64,000 bases of DNA from Carnimonas bestiolae (GTDB lineage Bacteria > Pseudomonadota > Gammaproteobacteria > Pseudomonadales > Halomonadaceae): the NCBI RefSeq assembly GCF_051251125.1, contig NZ_JBPCZL010000003.1. One strand, given 5' to 3'. Below are positions 33,180-41,277 of the stretch, piece by piece; positions within the stretch are counted from its first letter, which is position 1; every line of letters begins with the position of its first letter. The position numbers and the translations under genes are program-made. The notes under the pieces were generated by a model that made no database searches, was not told the DNA's origin, and saw only the letters and a program-made list of their open reading frames with translations.

Positions 33180-33743
33180 CTAGTGGATACGATGGATGAT
33201 ATTTTCGGTCTGTTCAGACGCAAGAGACGAGAGATCATTTAGATTGACATCTGAATGATAACTGTCCGTTAATCCCTCTGCTCCCAGCATCTGACTATAG
33301 AGCCACTCCATCTTTCCTCGCACGCGAGCGATAGACTTTCGAACCGCCAGCAGTTCCTCTGGCGCATCTATGGTCGAGTGTTTAAATTTGCTGGAAAGAG
33401 ACTTCAACCGAGCTTCTATATCGCGCGCATTCTCAATGCTTTGTTTATAAAGAGAGGCTCCGCCCTCCGGGGTATCATGAATTCCGTGTACCTCTACGTC
33501 CTTCACTATGCCCAAGAAGAAAGCGTTAAATTCATCCTCAACTTCAAAACAGCGTTTGGCTGACGATGCAATGGCTGCAGCGAGAACCGACAACCCAATC
33601 TGATTGTCATGCGAAGATGCATACGCGTATTTGGGAGCGTGTGCGGTCATTTCAAGCGCAGACGCCTCGACACCGCCGACGGCCATAGTCAGAGCGGTGA
33701 TCAAAGAGCCAAGCTTGTTAGACTTGTTGGCTTGTTTAGCCAT
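33180..33743 (-). CDS. Unknown protein paired with the YafO-type toxin
   Basis: 187 residues from ATG 33743 with GGGAG upstream; the frame extends to a TTG at 33764. No domain is recognised. N-terminal KQANKSNKLGSLITALTMAVGGVEASALEMTA is mildly hydrophobic. The middle and C-terminal parts are predicted helical with many charged residues (NARDIEARLKSLSSKFKHS, VRKSIARVRGKMEWLYSQML). Canonical YafN antitoxins are about 97-residue Phd-type proteins, and this is twice as long and unlike them. Its position 11 bases before the toxin suggests an antitoxin or an accessory protein. Confidence 0.55.
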   Translation of the reverse strand: MAKQANKSNKLGSLITALTMAVGGVEASALEMTAHAPKYAYASSHDNQIGLSVLAAAIASSAKRCFEVEDEFNAFFLGIVKDVEVHGIHDTPEGGASLYKQSIENARDIEARLKSLSSKFKHSTIDAPEELLAVRKSIARVRGKMEWLYSQMLGAEGLTDSYHSDVNLNDLSSLASEQTENIIHRIH

Positions 33744-33825
33744 CTTTGCGTCTCCCAAAAGCAACGTGTTAGCGGAATTTTATCATGGTACGAGTGGTAT
33801 CTAGCATCGAACCAGCACTTCACGC

Positions 33826-34074
33826 TTAATCACGCAACTTGTATTCGTGCCGGCGTTCTTGCAACGTGCGCTCCTTTAGATGCCTTCTAGGATTACCACA
33901 CATCCAGCACGAACAGACACAACCATGGTGAGCGTAGGTGCCAGCTCTTACGCGCCGATCGTGTTGGGGAATATCATCGCAGATTTCGCTAAGCCAATAC
34001 CGACGCTTACCTTCTCGGCGCAGGAAGCGTGATTTAATCCGTTGTTCGTGGTGTCTACGTAATGCTCTCTTCAT
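33826..34074 (-). CDS. Small conserved protein with CSCWMCGNPRR motif
   Basis: 82 residues from ATG 34074. Very basic, with RRALRRHHEQRIKSRF at the N-terminus and CVCSCWMCGNPRRHLKERTLQERR near the C-terminus. Small proteins with this arrangement occur widely in bacteria without assigned function. The CxCxxC cluster suggests metal or zinc binding and the charge suggests nucleic-acid binding. An in-frame ATG at 34155 would add 27 residues but would run through a terminator-like hairpin, so the shorter form is preferred. Confidence 0.7.
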   Translation of the reverse strand: MKRALRRHHEQRIKSRFLRREGKRRYWLSEICDDIPQHDRRVRAGTYAHHGCVCSCWMCGNPRRHLKERTLQERRHEYKLRD

Positions 34075-34101
34075 TCGCGGCTTTATAAGGTTAAGCCGCA
34101 A

Positions 34102-34127
34102 AAGCCCCGACGCTGGGTCGAGGCTTG
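34102..34127 (-). terminator. Terminator downstream of metQNI
   Basis: A 10-bp stem with one mismatch (AAGCCTCGAC.../GTCGGGGCTT on the minus strand) followed by TTTTGCGG. It lies 254 bases past the metI stop, and nothing else recognisable is in 34128-34380. Confidence 0.65.
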
Positions 34128-34380
34128 AAATCATAATCCGTGCTGTCTCATCCACCGCGAGGCGAAGAAGCGATTATAAGATACTACACGCTTACGAAAA
34201 TTACGCTGAATTCTTATAAAGATGAACCTGATGAACAGTTAACAGCTATCGTCAGGCTATTACCCCATAAGTACCGTTCCCTCGACAGTGGTCGTTCTAT
34301 AAAGGCGGCAAAGGGCGCGGCAACCATGCTCACCGTCGCGTGTTGCTCACGCCCTTCCCTTCCTCTACAGCGCTGCTTCG

Positions 34381-35034
34381 CTACCGATGCCGCAGATAGG
34401 CGACGGAGCGGTCGCCGAGCCACTGAATCAGGCACACAACTGCGATCAGAATGGCGATCACTGCGATCATGACGGTGGTGTCGTAGCGCTGGTAGCCATA
34501 GCGGATGGCGAGATCGCCTAGGCCGCCTGCGCCAATTGCGCCGGCCATGGCGGAGGCTCCGATCATCGCAACCAGCGTGATGGTGAAGCCCCCGATAATG
34601 CCGGGCAGTGCTTCCGGGAACATCACCTTGGCAACAATGCCCAGCGGCTTCAGGCCCATAGCCTGGGCAGCTTCGAGCACTCCGCCATCGACTTCGCGCA
34701 GGCTCACTTCGACCACGCGGGCGAAAAATGGCGTGGCGCTAATGCTAATCGGCACGATGGCGGCCCATACGCCAATACTGGTGCCAACAATCAGGCGCGT
34801 GAGGGGAATCAGCGCCACCAGCAAAATAATAAAAGGCGTAGCGCGGAAGGCGTTGATCACCCATGCCAGCGGTCGATTGAACCAAGGCGCAGGAAACAGC
34901 CCGTCGCGTGCTGTTGTTACCAGCAGCACCGCCAATGCGATACCGGCAAACCACACGATTACCGCCGAGATCGCGACCATGGTCAGCGTGTCTAGCCCTG
35001 CGCTCCACAGCGCATCCAGCATCATCTCAGACAT
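34381..35034 (-). CDS. metI: Methionine-type ABC transporter permease
   Basis: 217 residues with five to six membrane segments. Permease of the MetNIQ importer. Markers are FRATPFIILLVALIPLTRLIVGTSIG, the EAA loop EAAQAMGLKPLGIVAKVMFPEALPGIIGG and AGAIGAGGLGDLAIRYGYQRYD. Start placed at ATG 35034, overlapping the metN stop by 8 bases, which implies translational coupling. Confidence 0.95.
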   Translation of the reverse strand: MSEMMLDALWSAGLDTLTMVAISAVIVWFAGIALAVLLVTTARDGLFPAPWFNRPLAWVINAFRATPFIILLVALIPLTRLIVGTSIGVWAAIVPISISATPFFARVVEVSLREVDGGVLEAAQAMGLKPLGIVAKVMFPEALPGIIGGFTITLVAMIGASAMAGAIGAGGLGDLAIRYGYQRYDTTVMIAVIAILIAVVCLIQWLGDRSVAYLRHR

Positions 35035-36214
35035 AGCCGAGCACCTCCCCACTAATGCCAGCCGCCGCCAGCCGGTCGTTGGCACCTTCGGCGCTGCCGC
35101 CGTCGATACCGATCAGAAAACGCCCCTGCACATGGCCTTGCAACCGCTCAACGCCACCGTGCAGCAGGCTTGCATCGCTGCCCAACAGCTCACTTAGCCG
35201 CGCCAGATTAACCCCCGGACCACCGCCATCAACGGCGCCGATTTCGATCTGTACCACCAGCGTGCGGTGCTCAGCGTCGGCGCTGGCAGAGAGCCGCCGC
35301 GCCAGCTGTTCAGGCAGCCTCACCTTCAACGGCTCGAGCAACGAGCGCGTTACCTCGTGCTGGGGGCGTCCAAATACCTGCCACACCGGGCCGCTCTCGA
35401 CCAGACTGCCGTGCTCCAGCACCGCAACGCGATCGCAGATTTCCCGAATAACGGACATCTCGTGGGTGATCAACACGATGGTCAGCCCCAGCGAGCGATT
35501 GATATCACGCAGCAGCGCCAAAATAGTCTGAGTGGTTTCCGGGTCCAGCGCCGAAGTTGCTTCGTCACACAGCAGCACCTCGGGATCGAGCATCAAAGCG
35601 CGCGCAATACCGACACGCTGTTTCTGCCCGCCCGACAAGCGCGCCGGATAGACATGCTGCTTGCCTTCCAGCCCCACTAATCTTAGAAGTCGCTCGGCGC
35701 GCCGGTTGATTTCGGCCTTATCAAGACCTGCGGCACGGGCCGGCAGCGCCAGGTTGTCGAACACGGTCTTGGAGCGCAGCAGATTGAAGTGCTGGAAGAT
35801 CATGCCGGTGCGTCGTCGCAGATCAACCAGCGCGTTGCCCGACAACTGCTGCACGTCAACGCCCCCCACTTCGACACGGCCGGAATCGATACGCTCTAAG
35901 CGGTTGATGGTGCGTACCAGTGTCGATTTTCCCGCACCGCTGCGTCCAATAACGCCGAAGATTTCTCCTCGATGAATGTCGAGATCAATGTGATTGAGCG
36001 CCGTTACCTGACCATCGCGGCCGGGGTAGGTTTTGAACACATCGGCAAACACAATCTGCCGCGGCGCCTCACTATTGGCAGGTTGCGCAGAATGGACGTG
36101 CGCAGAGGCCTGCTGCTGGTCGCTCGCAGCGGAGGACTGATCTTCTTCATCGAAACTGCTCAGCAGGTGGTCGTAGGCACCACCGCTGGAGCGCAACTCG
36201 TAGTTCGAAGCCAT
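35027..36214 (-). CDS. metN: Methionine-type ABC transporter ATP-binding protein
   Basis: 395 residues, longer than typical MetN (about 343) because of a 52-residue acidic, Gln/Ser-rich N-terminal extension. ATPase domain: Walker A GRSGAGKST at about 90-98, FQHFNLLRSKTVFDNLALP, signature LSGGQKQRVGIARAL, Walker B VLLCDEATSALDP. A C-terminal NIL (ACT-like) regulatory domain (LVVQIEIGAVDGG...) normally senses internal methionine. It starts 2 bases after the metQ stop. Confidence 0.95.
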   Translation of the reverse strand: MASNYELRSSGGAYDHLLSSFDEEDQSSAASDQQQASAHVHSAQPANSEAPRQIVFADVFKTYPGRDGQVTALNHIDLDIHRGEIFGVIGRSGAGKSTLVRTINRLERIDSGRVEVGGVDVQQLSGNALVDLRRRTGMIFQHFNLLRSKTVFDNLALPARAAGLDKAEINRRAERLLRLVGLEGKQHVYPARLSGGQKQRVGIARALMLDPEVLLCDEATSALDPETTQTILALLRDINRSLGLTIVLITHEMSVIREICDRVAVLEHGSLVESGPVWQVFGRPQHEVTRSLLEPLKVRLPEQLARRLSASADAEHRTLVVQIEIGAVDGGGPGVNLARLSELLGSDASLLHGGVERLQGHVQGRFLIGIDGGSAEGANDRLAAAGISGEVLGYV

Positions 36215-36216
36215 GC

Positions 36217-37143
36217 TTATTCTCCTTTCTGCCGGCGCTGTTCCAGCTCAAGCGGCGTCGGCCCGGGCTTGCCGTTACTATCGAGCCATGCCAACTGATA
36301 GAGCTTGGGCGAGCCAAACACATGCGCCAGAATCTCGCGCACTTCTGGCGCCGACTGGTAGCTATGAATGAAGGTGTTGATGTCTTTGCGTTTGACGTCT
36401 TCAGGACGCACCGCAAACACCAGCGCATAGGTACGATCCTTGTCGTGGGTGAGCGCCAGCGCATCGGTCGGGTCCTTCACGCCGGAACCAATCAGATCGG
36501 CGGGATAACCTTCTGCAATATCGACATCCTGTAGTGAGCGCACCAACTGAGGCCCCGGCAGCTCGGTAAATTTGAGCTGTTTGGGGTTGTCCTCGATATC
36601 AAACAGGGTGGCGTTATCACCGACGCCGGGCTTCAGCTTGATCAGCCCAACTTCTTCCAGCAGCCTCAGACCACGGCTCTGATTAACCGGATCATCAGCA
36701 ATCGCCACCCTGCCGCCCTGCTGGATATCGCTGGCCTTTTTCAGAGAGTTGGAATACAGGCCGATGTTGTTTTCGACCCCAAAAGCGAGCGGCGCTAGCG
36801 TGAAGCCTGCCTGCTTCTCAGCATTGGCGAGAAAGGGCCGGTGCTGGAAGTAGTTGATATCCGCATCGCCGTTCACGACCGCTGAGTTCGGCGTTACCCA
36901 GTCACTGAACTCCCGCACCTTCACATCAACGCCCTGCTGCTTGGCCAGTTCGGCCGCCTTATAGATCGCATCGCCGGTAGGGCCTCCGGTTATCGCAACA
37001 GTGACCGACGCCATCGCTTGCGACGCCGCCCCCATGCCCACAATCAAGGCACAGGCCATCAGCGAGCGGCCGATCACGCGCCGCTGGCTATACGACCTGT
37101 GCAATAAAGATGAAAAAGAAAACTCACGACGACGAATTGGCAT
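36217..37143 (-). CDS. metQ: MetQ-type periplasmic binding protein
   Basis: 308 residues from ATG 37143 with GGAG eight bases upstream. Signal segment RSLMACALIVGMGAASQAMA at about 28-47 without a lipobox Cys, so it is probably soluble in the periplasm instead of lipid-anchored. Family segments are SVTVAITGGPTGDAIYKAAELAKQQGVDVKVREFSDWVTPN, DADINYFQHRPFL and GRVAIADDPVNQSRGLRLL. As first gene of metQ-metN-metI it should supply the importer. A perfect sigma-54 promoter, and no MetJ-type box, lies upstream, so regulation is by a sigma-54 activator. Confidence 0.93.
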   Translation of the reverse strand: MPIRRREFSFSSLLHRSYSQRRVIGRSLMACALIVGMGAASQAMASVTVAITGGPTGDAIYKAAELAKQQGVDVKVREFSDWVTPNSAVVNGDADINYFQHRPFLANAEKQAGFTLAPLAFGVENNIGLYSNSLKKASDIQQGGRVAIADDPVNQSRGLRLLEEVGLIKLKPGVGDNATLFDIEDNPKQLKFTELPGPQLVRSLQDVDIAEGYPADLIGSGVKDPTDALALTHDKDRTYALVFAVRPEDVKRKDINTFIHSYQSAPEVREILAHVFGSPKLYQLAWLDSNGKPGPTPLELEQRRQKGE

Positions 37144-37198
37144 TACTGGCTCCACAGCGAAAACGAGCACCACGTGATGCTCTGGTAACACAACTGGG

Positions 37199-37214
37199 AG
37201 CAATCCTCGTGCCA
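37199..37214 (-). promoter_or_regulatory. Sigma-54 promoter of metQNI (consensus match)
   Basis: The minus strand reads TGGCACGAGGATTGCT, identical to the sigma-54 consensus TGGCACG-N4-TTGCW at every specified position. Expected start of transcription is about 45 bases before the metQ ATG. Confidence 0.9.
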
Positions 37215-37567
37215 TTGACAAGAAATTGATTTTTATCAGATTTTTTAGAATAAAAAGCAGCCGATGAAGCATAACCATCAGCTTGGCAGGCAGTGCTGCT
37301 GCATTTCCGACACCCCTGAATAACGGCTAACGCTATAGCTGCGATAAGACCGCTTTATCGCGATCCCCTTTACCATGCTGGGTGGAAACACTGTGCTGCG
37401 GCATTTCACGCAGCCCAGAACTTGGCAATGTCTTGTCGCAGGTGTAAAGTGACCCAATATCAGATGCGAATAATTCTTATAGTCTTGTGATCAAGCGGAT
37501 CATTTAGACTATCCATCGTTAGGAATTGGTCTTTCAGACATACGTCGAAGATGTTCGGGTAACTGTC
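37215..37567. other. Gap upstream of metQ
   Basis: No coding frame is credible. The A+T-rich stretch at about 37226-37262 is where an activator bound upstream of the sigma-54 promoter could sit, but I found no clear palindrome. The rest should hold the promoter of the small gene at 37568. Confidence 0.4.
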
Positions 37568-37834
37568 ATGTTGAAACTGGTAAAAGTAGATCGAAAGCCG
37601 CTCCCCGAGAGCAGAGGCGATCTGATCTTTCTGTCAGAGTGCTTTTATATCGCGCGCATGAAGCGGTACGGTAAAGAGTGGGCGCTACGTATGTACCAGG
37701 ACCACTACGGCCTATCGGTGAGCGCCAGCGACGCTCAGCTAGCGCTGGACGATCACTTCCTGACCAACCGCGCGCCCTCCTACTGCACTTGGGGCTGGTT
37801 CAACGTTAGCCCCTGCCGCTTGCAGGAGCCCTAA
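37568..37834 (+). CDS. Small protein of unknown function
   Basis: 88 residues from ATG 37568; the frame is open from a TTG at 37526. Soluble, with LIFLSECFYIARMKRYGKEWALRMYQDHYGLSV and a C-terminus rich in aromatic residues and Cys (SYCTWGWFNVSPCRLQEP). I do not recognise a family. Codon use is like its neighbours and a strong terminator follows, which supports a real gene. Confidence 0.6.
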   Translation: MLKLVKVDRKPLPESRGDLIFLSECFYIARMKRYGKEWALRMYQDHYGLSVSASDAQLALDDHFLTNRAPSYCTWGWFNVSPCRLQEP

Positions 37835-37876
37835 ACGCCCCACCTATCGATAGCCAGTTACTGTCGCTGGAAATCA

Positions 37877-37913
37877 AAAACCGCCCTGACGGATGCGCCG
37901 TCAGGGCGGTTTT
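37877..37913 (+). terminator. Terminator after the small unknown gene
   Basis: A perfect 16-bp stem (37877-37892 with 37898-37913) with flanking A and T runs. Confidence 0.95.
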
Positions 37914-37973
37914 GTTACTACACAACACGCGCTTTTGCCAAGTCACGCATCCCGCCTTACCAACCGCCGATAA

Positions 37974-38006
37974 AAAAGCCCCGCTCTGTAAAAGAACGGG
38001 GCTTTT
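37974..38006 (-). terminator. Terminator of mvaA-mvaS
   Basis: A 10-bp stem AAAAGCCCCG/CGGGGCTTTT followed on the minus strand by T residues. It lies 34 bases past the mvaS stop. Confidence 0.88.
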
Positions 38007-38040
38007 CGTTTACTTGGTTGCTGGCGGGCTTACCGTTGCA

Positions 38041-39210
38041 TCACTCTTTCCGGTAGAGGCGTCGGTGCTCTTGCAGGCCGCAGAAGTGGAAGCCGTTAGT
38101 GCGCTGCTGCGCAACCTCCAGCTCGCCTGAGGCGTCGGAGCGCGGTGCGTCGAAGAAGCGCTCGTAGGTGGGCACGTCGAGCATTTCGCGCCCTTCAATC
38201 TGATCGCGATGGTAGTCGTGATGCAGGTAGTCACGATAGCCCGGCAGCACCTTGCCGCTGAAGTATTCAGCCACGCAGCCAGAACCATAGCTGTAGAAGC
38301 CGATGCGCTTGCCACTCAGGTCTTCGCTGTTGCGTTCAAGCACCGCGCACAGGCCGATGAACAGCGTGGCGGTGTAGCTATTGCCGAGTTCACGGCCGTA
38401 GTCCAGCGAGCCACCCAACTGCTGCTCGATCTGCTCCTTACCGATGCGGCCCTTGCCGGCCAGCGCAGCGAGGCTTTGGTGAGCCTTCTCGACCAGCTTG
38501 GGTACCGGCGTGTGATAGCAGAAGAAGTCGATATCATCGAAACCAACGCCTGAGCGCTCGCTGTACTGGCCCCACACTTCTTCAAGCATTTGCAGGTAAA
38601 GGCGCGAGGAGTACTTGCCTTCAACGAAAGCCGTATCCGAGTAGTTGGGGCGCCAGAAGTCGAGCACGTTGTCGGTGGCAACACCGTACTCCGGCTCGAA
38701 TTCGAGCACCCGCGGCTGCATCGACAGCACCATCGCTACCGCGGCGCACCCTTGCGACGGCTCTCCGGGCTTACCGAGACCGTAACGGGCGATATCGGAG
38801 GCAATCACCAGTACTTTCTTGTCGGGGTTCGCCTGCAAGAACGGCAGCGCTAGCTGAAGCGAAAACGTTCCCGCATAGCAGGCTTGCTTCAGCTCCATCA
38901 CGCGACAGCGGCGCGGCAACCCCAGCAGACCATGCACGAAGGTGCTGGCGGCCTTCGACTGATCGATACCGGATTCGGTCCCCAGCAGCACCATTTCGAT
39001 CTGCTCACGATCGATACCTTGCAGCGCCTGTTCAGCGGCGGCAGTGGCCAGCGTTACCGTGTCTTCATCGGGCGGCGCTACCGACATCACATTGATGCCC
39101 AGCCCCACCGCATACTTGCGCGGATCTATACCACGCGCTTCGGCCAGTGCCGCAAGCTCAAGAGCATAGCGCGACGTCGCAAAGGCGATGCCTTCAATGC
39201 CTGGATTCAT
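38041..39210 (-). CDS. mvaS: 3-hydroxy-3-methylglutaryl-CoA synthase
   Basis: 389 residues. Condenses acetyl-CoA and acetoacetyl-CoA to HMG-CoA, second step of the mevalonate pathway. The catalytic triad falls exactly where it does in the Staphylococcus enzyme: Glu79 in GTESGID, Cys111 in ELKQACYAGT, His233 in FFCYHTPVPKL. FYSYGSGCVAEYF near the C-terminus is also diagnostic. It overlaps the mvaA stop by 4 bases (ATGA type). Confidence 0.96.
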   Translation of the reverse strand: MNPGIEGIAFATSRYALELAALAEARGIDPRKYAVGLGINVMSVAPPDEDTVTLATAAAEQALQGIDREQIEMVLLGTESGIDQSKAASTFVHGLLGLPRRCRVMELKQACYAGTFSLQLALPFLQANPDKKVLVIASDIARYGLGKPGEPSQGCAAVAMVLSMQPRVLEFEPEYGVATDNVLDFWRPNYSDTAFVEGKYSSRLYLQMLEEVWGQYSERSGVGFDDIDFFCYHTPVPKLVEKAHQSLAALAGKGRIGKEQIEQQLGGSLDYGRELGNSYTATLFIGLCAVLERNSEDLSGKRIGFYSYGSGCVAEYFSGKVLPGYRDYLHHDYHRDQIEGREMLDVPTYERFFDAPRSDASGELEVAQQRTNGFHFCGLQEHRRLYRKE

Positions 39211-40292
39211 TGCTCATTATCCTTACTGTTGTGCGCGCTTTTACTGGCCGCTGACCGCTCAAGCGAAACGTGGCTTTGCATCAGTTCGCCGGGCACCGAC
39301 TGCGCTGCCAACAGCGATAGCTCGCCGCACAGCACACAAGCTGCCGCGCCCACCGCCAAGCGCCGCGCATTGCTACCGGGCGTAGCGTCACGATCGGTAC
39401 AGCCTAGCGCCTCAAGATTGCGCTGCACAAAATCAAGCCCTTTACCGTTACCTACCGATCCTACTATCAGATTGGGCAGCGTCACCGAAAAGTAGAGATC
39501 ATCACCGCGCATCTCGGTGTGCACCATGCCCTGCGACCCTTCGACGATATTGGCAGCGTCTTGTCCGGTCGCCAGATAGTAGCCCAGCAGCATATTAGCG
39601 AAGTGTGCGTTAGCGGTGCGCACCCCGCCCGAGATAATGCTGCCGATCAGATTCTTCTTGATGCTGAGCTGAACGATATTTTCAGGCTCGGCTTTAAGCA
39701 CCCGACGCACGGTACTGCGAGGCAGCAGCACATCGGCAACGACATACTTGCCGCGCCCCAAAATACCGTTGACCGCCGAGTTCTTTTTATCGGTACAGAA
39801 GTTACCAGAAATGGTCACGTAGCCAAGTTCGGGGTGGCGCTCAAGCAGCCACTTCATCAGCCCTTCAGCGGCCAGCGTTGCCATATTGTGGCCAGAGGCA
39901 TCACCGGTTTGAAACTCGAAGCGCAGGTAGACCAGCGTGCCTACTACCTGGGTATGGAAATCGAGCAGCTTGGCGAAGCGGCTGGTTTTACCGACTTCAT
40001 CTTCAAGCTGCTGGCGATAGCCGGGGAGGGCCTGCACAAAGCGCTGCGCGGTAACGATGGTGTCGGCCTCGAACAGCACCGAGCGAGTCATGCGGTCGTC
40101 CATTACCACCGCATTGATACCGCCCGCCTTATTGCACGCCAGCGCCCCACGATGGGTGGAGTGCCACAGCGGCGTTTCGTAGGTTGCCATCGGCAAAGGC
40201 AGCTGAGCGTTGACCTCTGTGCCATTGATTTGCACCGGCCCCACTGCTCGCATGGGAATCGCGGCATAGTCATCACTTTCCTGCCAACGCAT
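39207..40292 (-). CDS. mvaA: 3-hydroxy-3-methylglutaryl-CoA reductase
   Basis: 361 residues. Forms mevalonate (or, in degradative forms, oxidises it). Active-site segments resemble class I enzymes: Glu39 in MATYETPLW, TGDASGHNMA, the Lys in GNFCTDKKNSAVN, the Asp in TGQDAANIVEGS, and the late catalytic His in GELMQSHVSLE. GGVRTANAHFANMLLGYYLATGQD is a strong family segment. It is shorter than eukaryotic class I forms because there is no membrane part. It is first in mvaA-mvaS. Lower-pathway kinases are not in the window. Confidence 0.94.
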   Translation of the reverse strand: MRWQESDDYAAIPMRAVGPVQINGTEVNAQLPLPMATYETPLWHSTHRGALACNKAGGINAVVMDDRMTRSVLFEADTIVTAQRFVQALPGYRQQLEDEVGKTSRFAKLLDFHTQVVGTLVYLRFEFQTGDASGHNMATLAAEGLMKWLLERHPELGYVTISGNFCTDKKNSAVNGILGRGKYVVADVLLPRSTVRRVLKAEPENIVQLSIKKNLIGSIISGGVRTANAHFANMLLGYYLATGQDAANIVEGSQGMVHTEMRGDDLYFSVTLPNLIVGSVGNGKGLDFVQRNLEALGCTDRDATPGSNARRLAVGAAACVLCGELSLLAAQSVPGELMQSHVSLERSAASKSAHNSKDNEQ

Positions 40293-40681
40293 AAGTGTTA
40301 CTCACCTGCTGAGTTTAGCGTCGAGCGCGCTAGGCTGCGCCCCACAAATCATCGTTTAAAGGCGACTATTTTAGGCGTCCCTGGGGTATCAATGCCAGTA
40401 AAGGAAGATGAAGAGCCCGTTGATGGCCACCAACGCAGACCAAAACAGTAATAAAGGTGCCATCACAGCAGGTTATTCAGGGCCTTTTGAGAGGCCCCTC
40501 CGTCCACTCGCAGATGCACTGAAGGATGAAACCGTTGGGGTGCCATCATCGCCTCGATACCTTCAGGCTATTTTCATTCTGGAAGAGATCGCACCACACT
40601 GAAAGAAGACTTTTCCACGGCTGATAGGCCCGATGAAGCACCTGGTCTCTCGCCTATCAGCGGCAACGAGCGAGGCTGATC
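40293..40681. other. Gap upstream of mvaA and of the DJ-1-like gene
   Basis: Divergent promoter region. A 64-codon frame at 40408-40602 on the plus strand has a Shine-Dalgarno-like AAGGA only three bases before its ATG and an unremarkable sequence, so I do not call it. No other feature was seen. Confidence 0.4.
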
Positions 40682-41257
40682 ATGAGCAAACGAATTCTAA
40701 TGCTGGCGGGTGATTTTGTTGAAGACTACGAAGTCATGGTGCCATATCAGGCACTGCTCGCAGTGGGCTGCGAAGTCGACGTAGTGTGCCCTGACAAACG
40801 CAGCGGCGACTACATCGCCACCGCCATCCACGATTTCACCGGTTTTCAGACCTACCAGGAGCTGCGCGGCCATAACTTCGCCATCAACAAGGACTTCGAC
40901 GCCGTCAATCTCGACGACTACGATGGTCTCTTTGTTACCGGCGGACGCGCGCCCGAATACATTCGGCTCAACGAAAAAGTGCTCGACTACACCCGCCACT
41001 TCTTCGACCACGATAAGCCCGTGGCCGCCGTATGCCACGGCATTCAGGTACTGACCGCCACCGGCGTAGTAAAAGGCCGCACCCTTACCGCATATCCCGC
41101 TACCGGCCCCGAAATCACCCTGGCTGGCGGCGAGTGGAAAGACGTACCGGTGACCGAAACCGTCATCGACGGCAACCTCATTACCTCACCCGCCTGGCCC
41201 GGCCACCCCACCCTGCTACGCGCCTTCTTCGACGCGTTAGGGATTCGGATTGGGTAA
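40682..41257 (+). CDS. DJ-1/PfpI-family protein
   Basis: 191 residues, flavodoxin-like class I glutamine amidotransferase fold. The nucleophile Cys lies in PVAAVCHGIQVLTATG (about residue 118), the nucleophile-elbow signature of PfpI/DJ-1 proteins. The early acidic partner is in FVEDYEVMVPYQAL, and GLFVTGGRAPEYIR is the preceding strand-loop. Members act as chaperones, glyoxalases or deglycase-like enzymes, and the activity cannot be chosen. It is convergent with the flavoprotein gene at 41278, with a 20-base gap. Confidence 0.9.
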   Translation: MSKRILMLAGDFVEDYEVMVPYQALLAVGCEVDVVCPDKRSGDYIATAIHDFTGFQTYQELRGHNFAINKDFDAVNLDDYDGLFVTGGRAPEYIRLNEKVLDYTRHFFDHDKPVAAVCHGIQVLTATGVVKGRTLTAYPATGPEITLAGGEWKDVPVTETVIDGNLITSPAWPGHPTLLRAFFDALGIRIG

Positions 41258-41277
41258 GGTGTTGGGGTGGGCGACTT

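Noticed and set aside
39519..40451. Long antisense frame of 310 codons opposite mvaA (similar ones at 3263, 16808, 19375, 42545 and 44776)
   Set aside because: Each lies opposite a gene of known family with normal codon use. They arise because that codon bias leaves few stops on the other strand. No family motif or ribosome-binding site supports them.
40408..40602. 64-codon frame upstream of the DJ-1-like gene
   Set aside because: The Shine-Dalgarno-like AAGGA is only three bases from the ATG, the sequence has no recognisable feature, and the frame fills a promoter gap.
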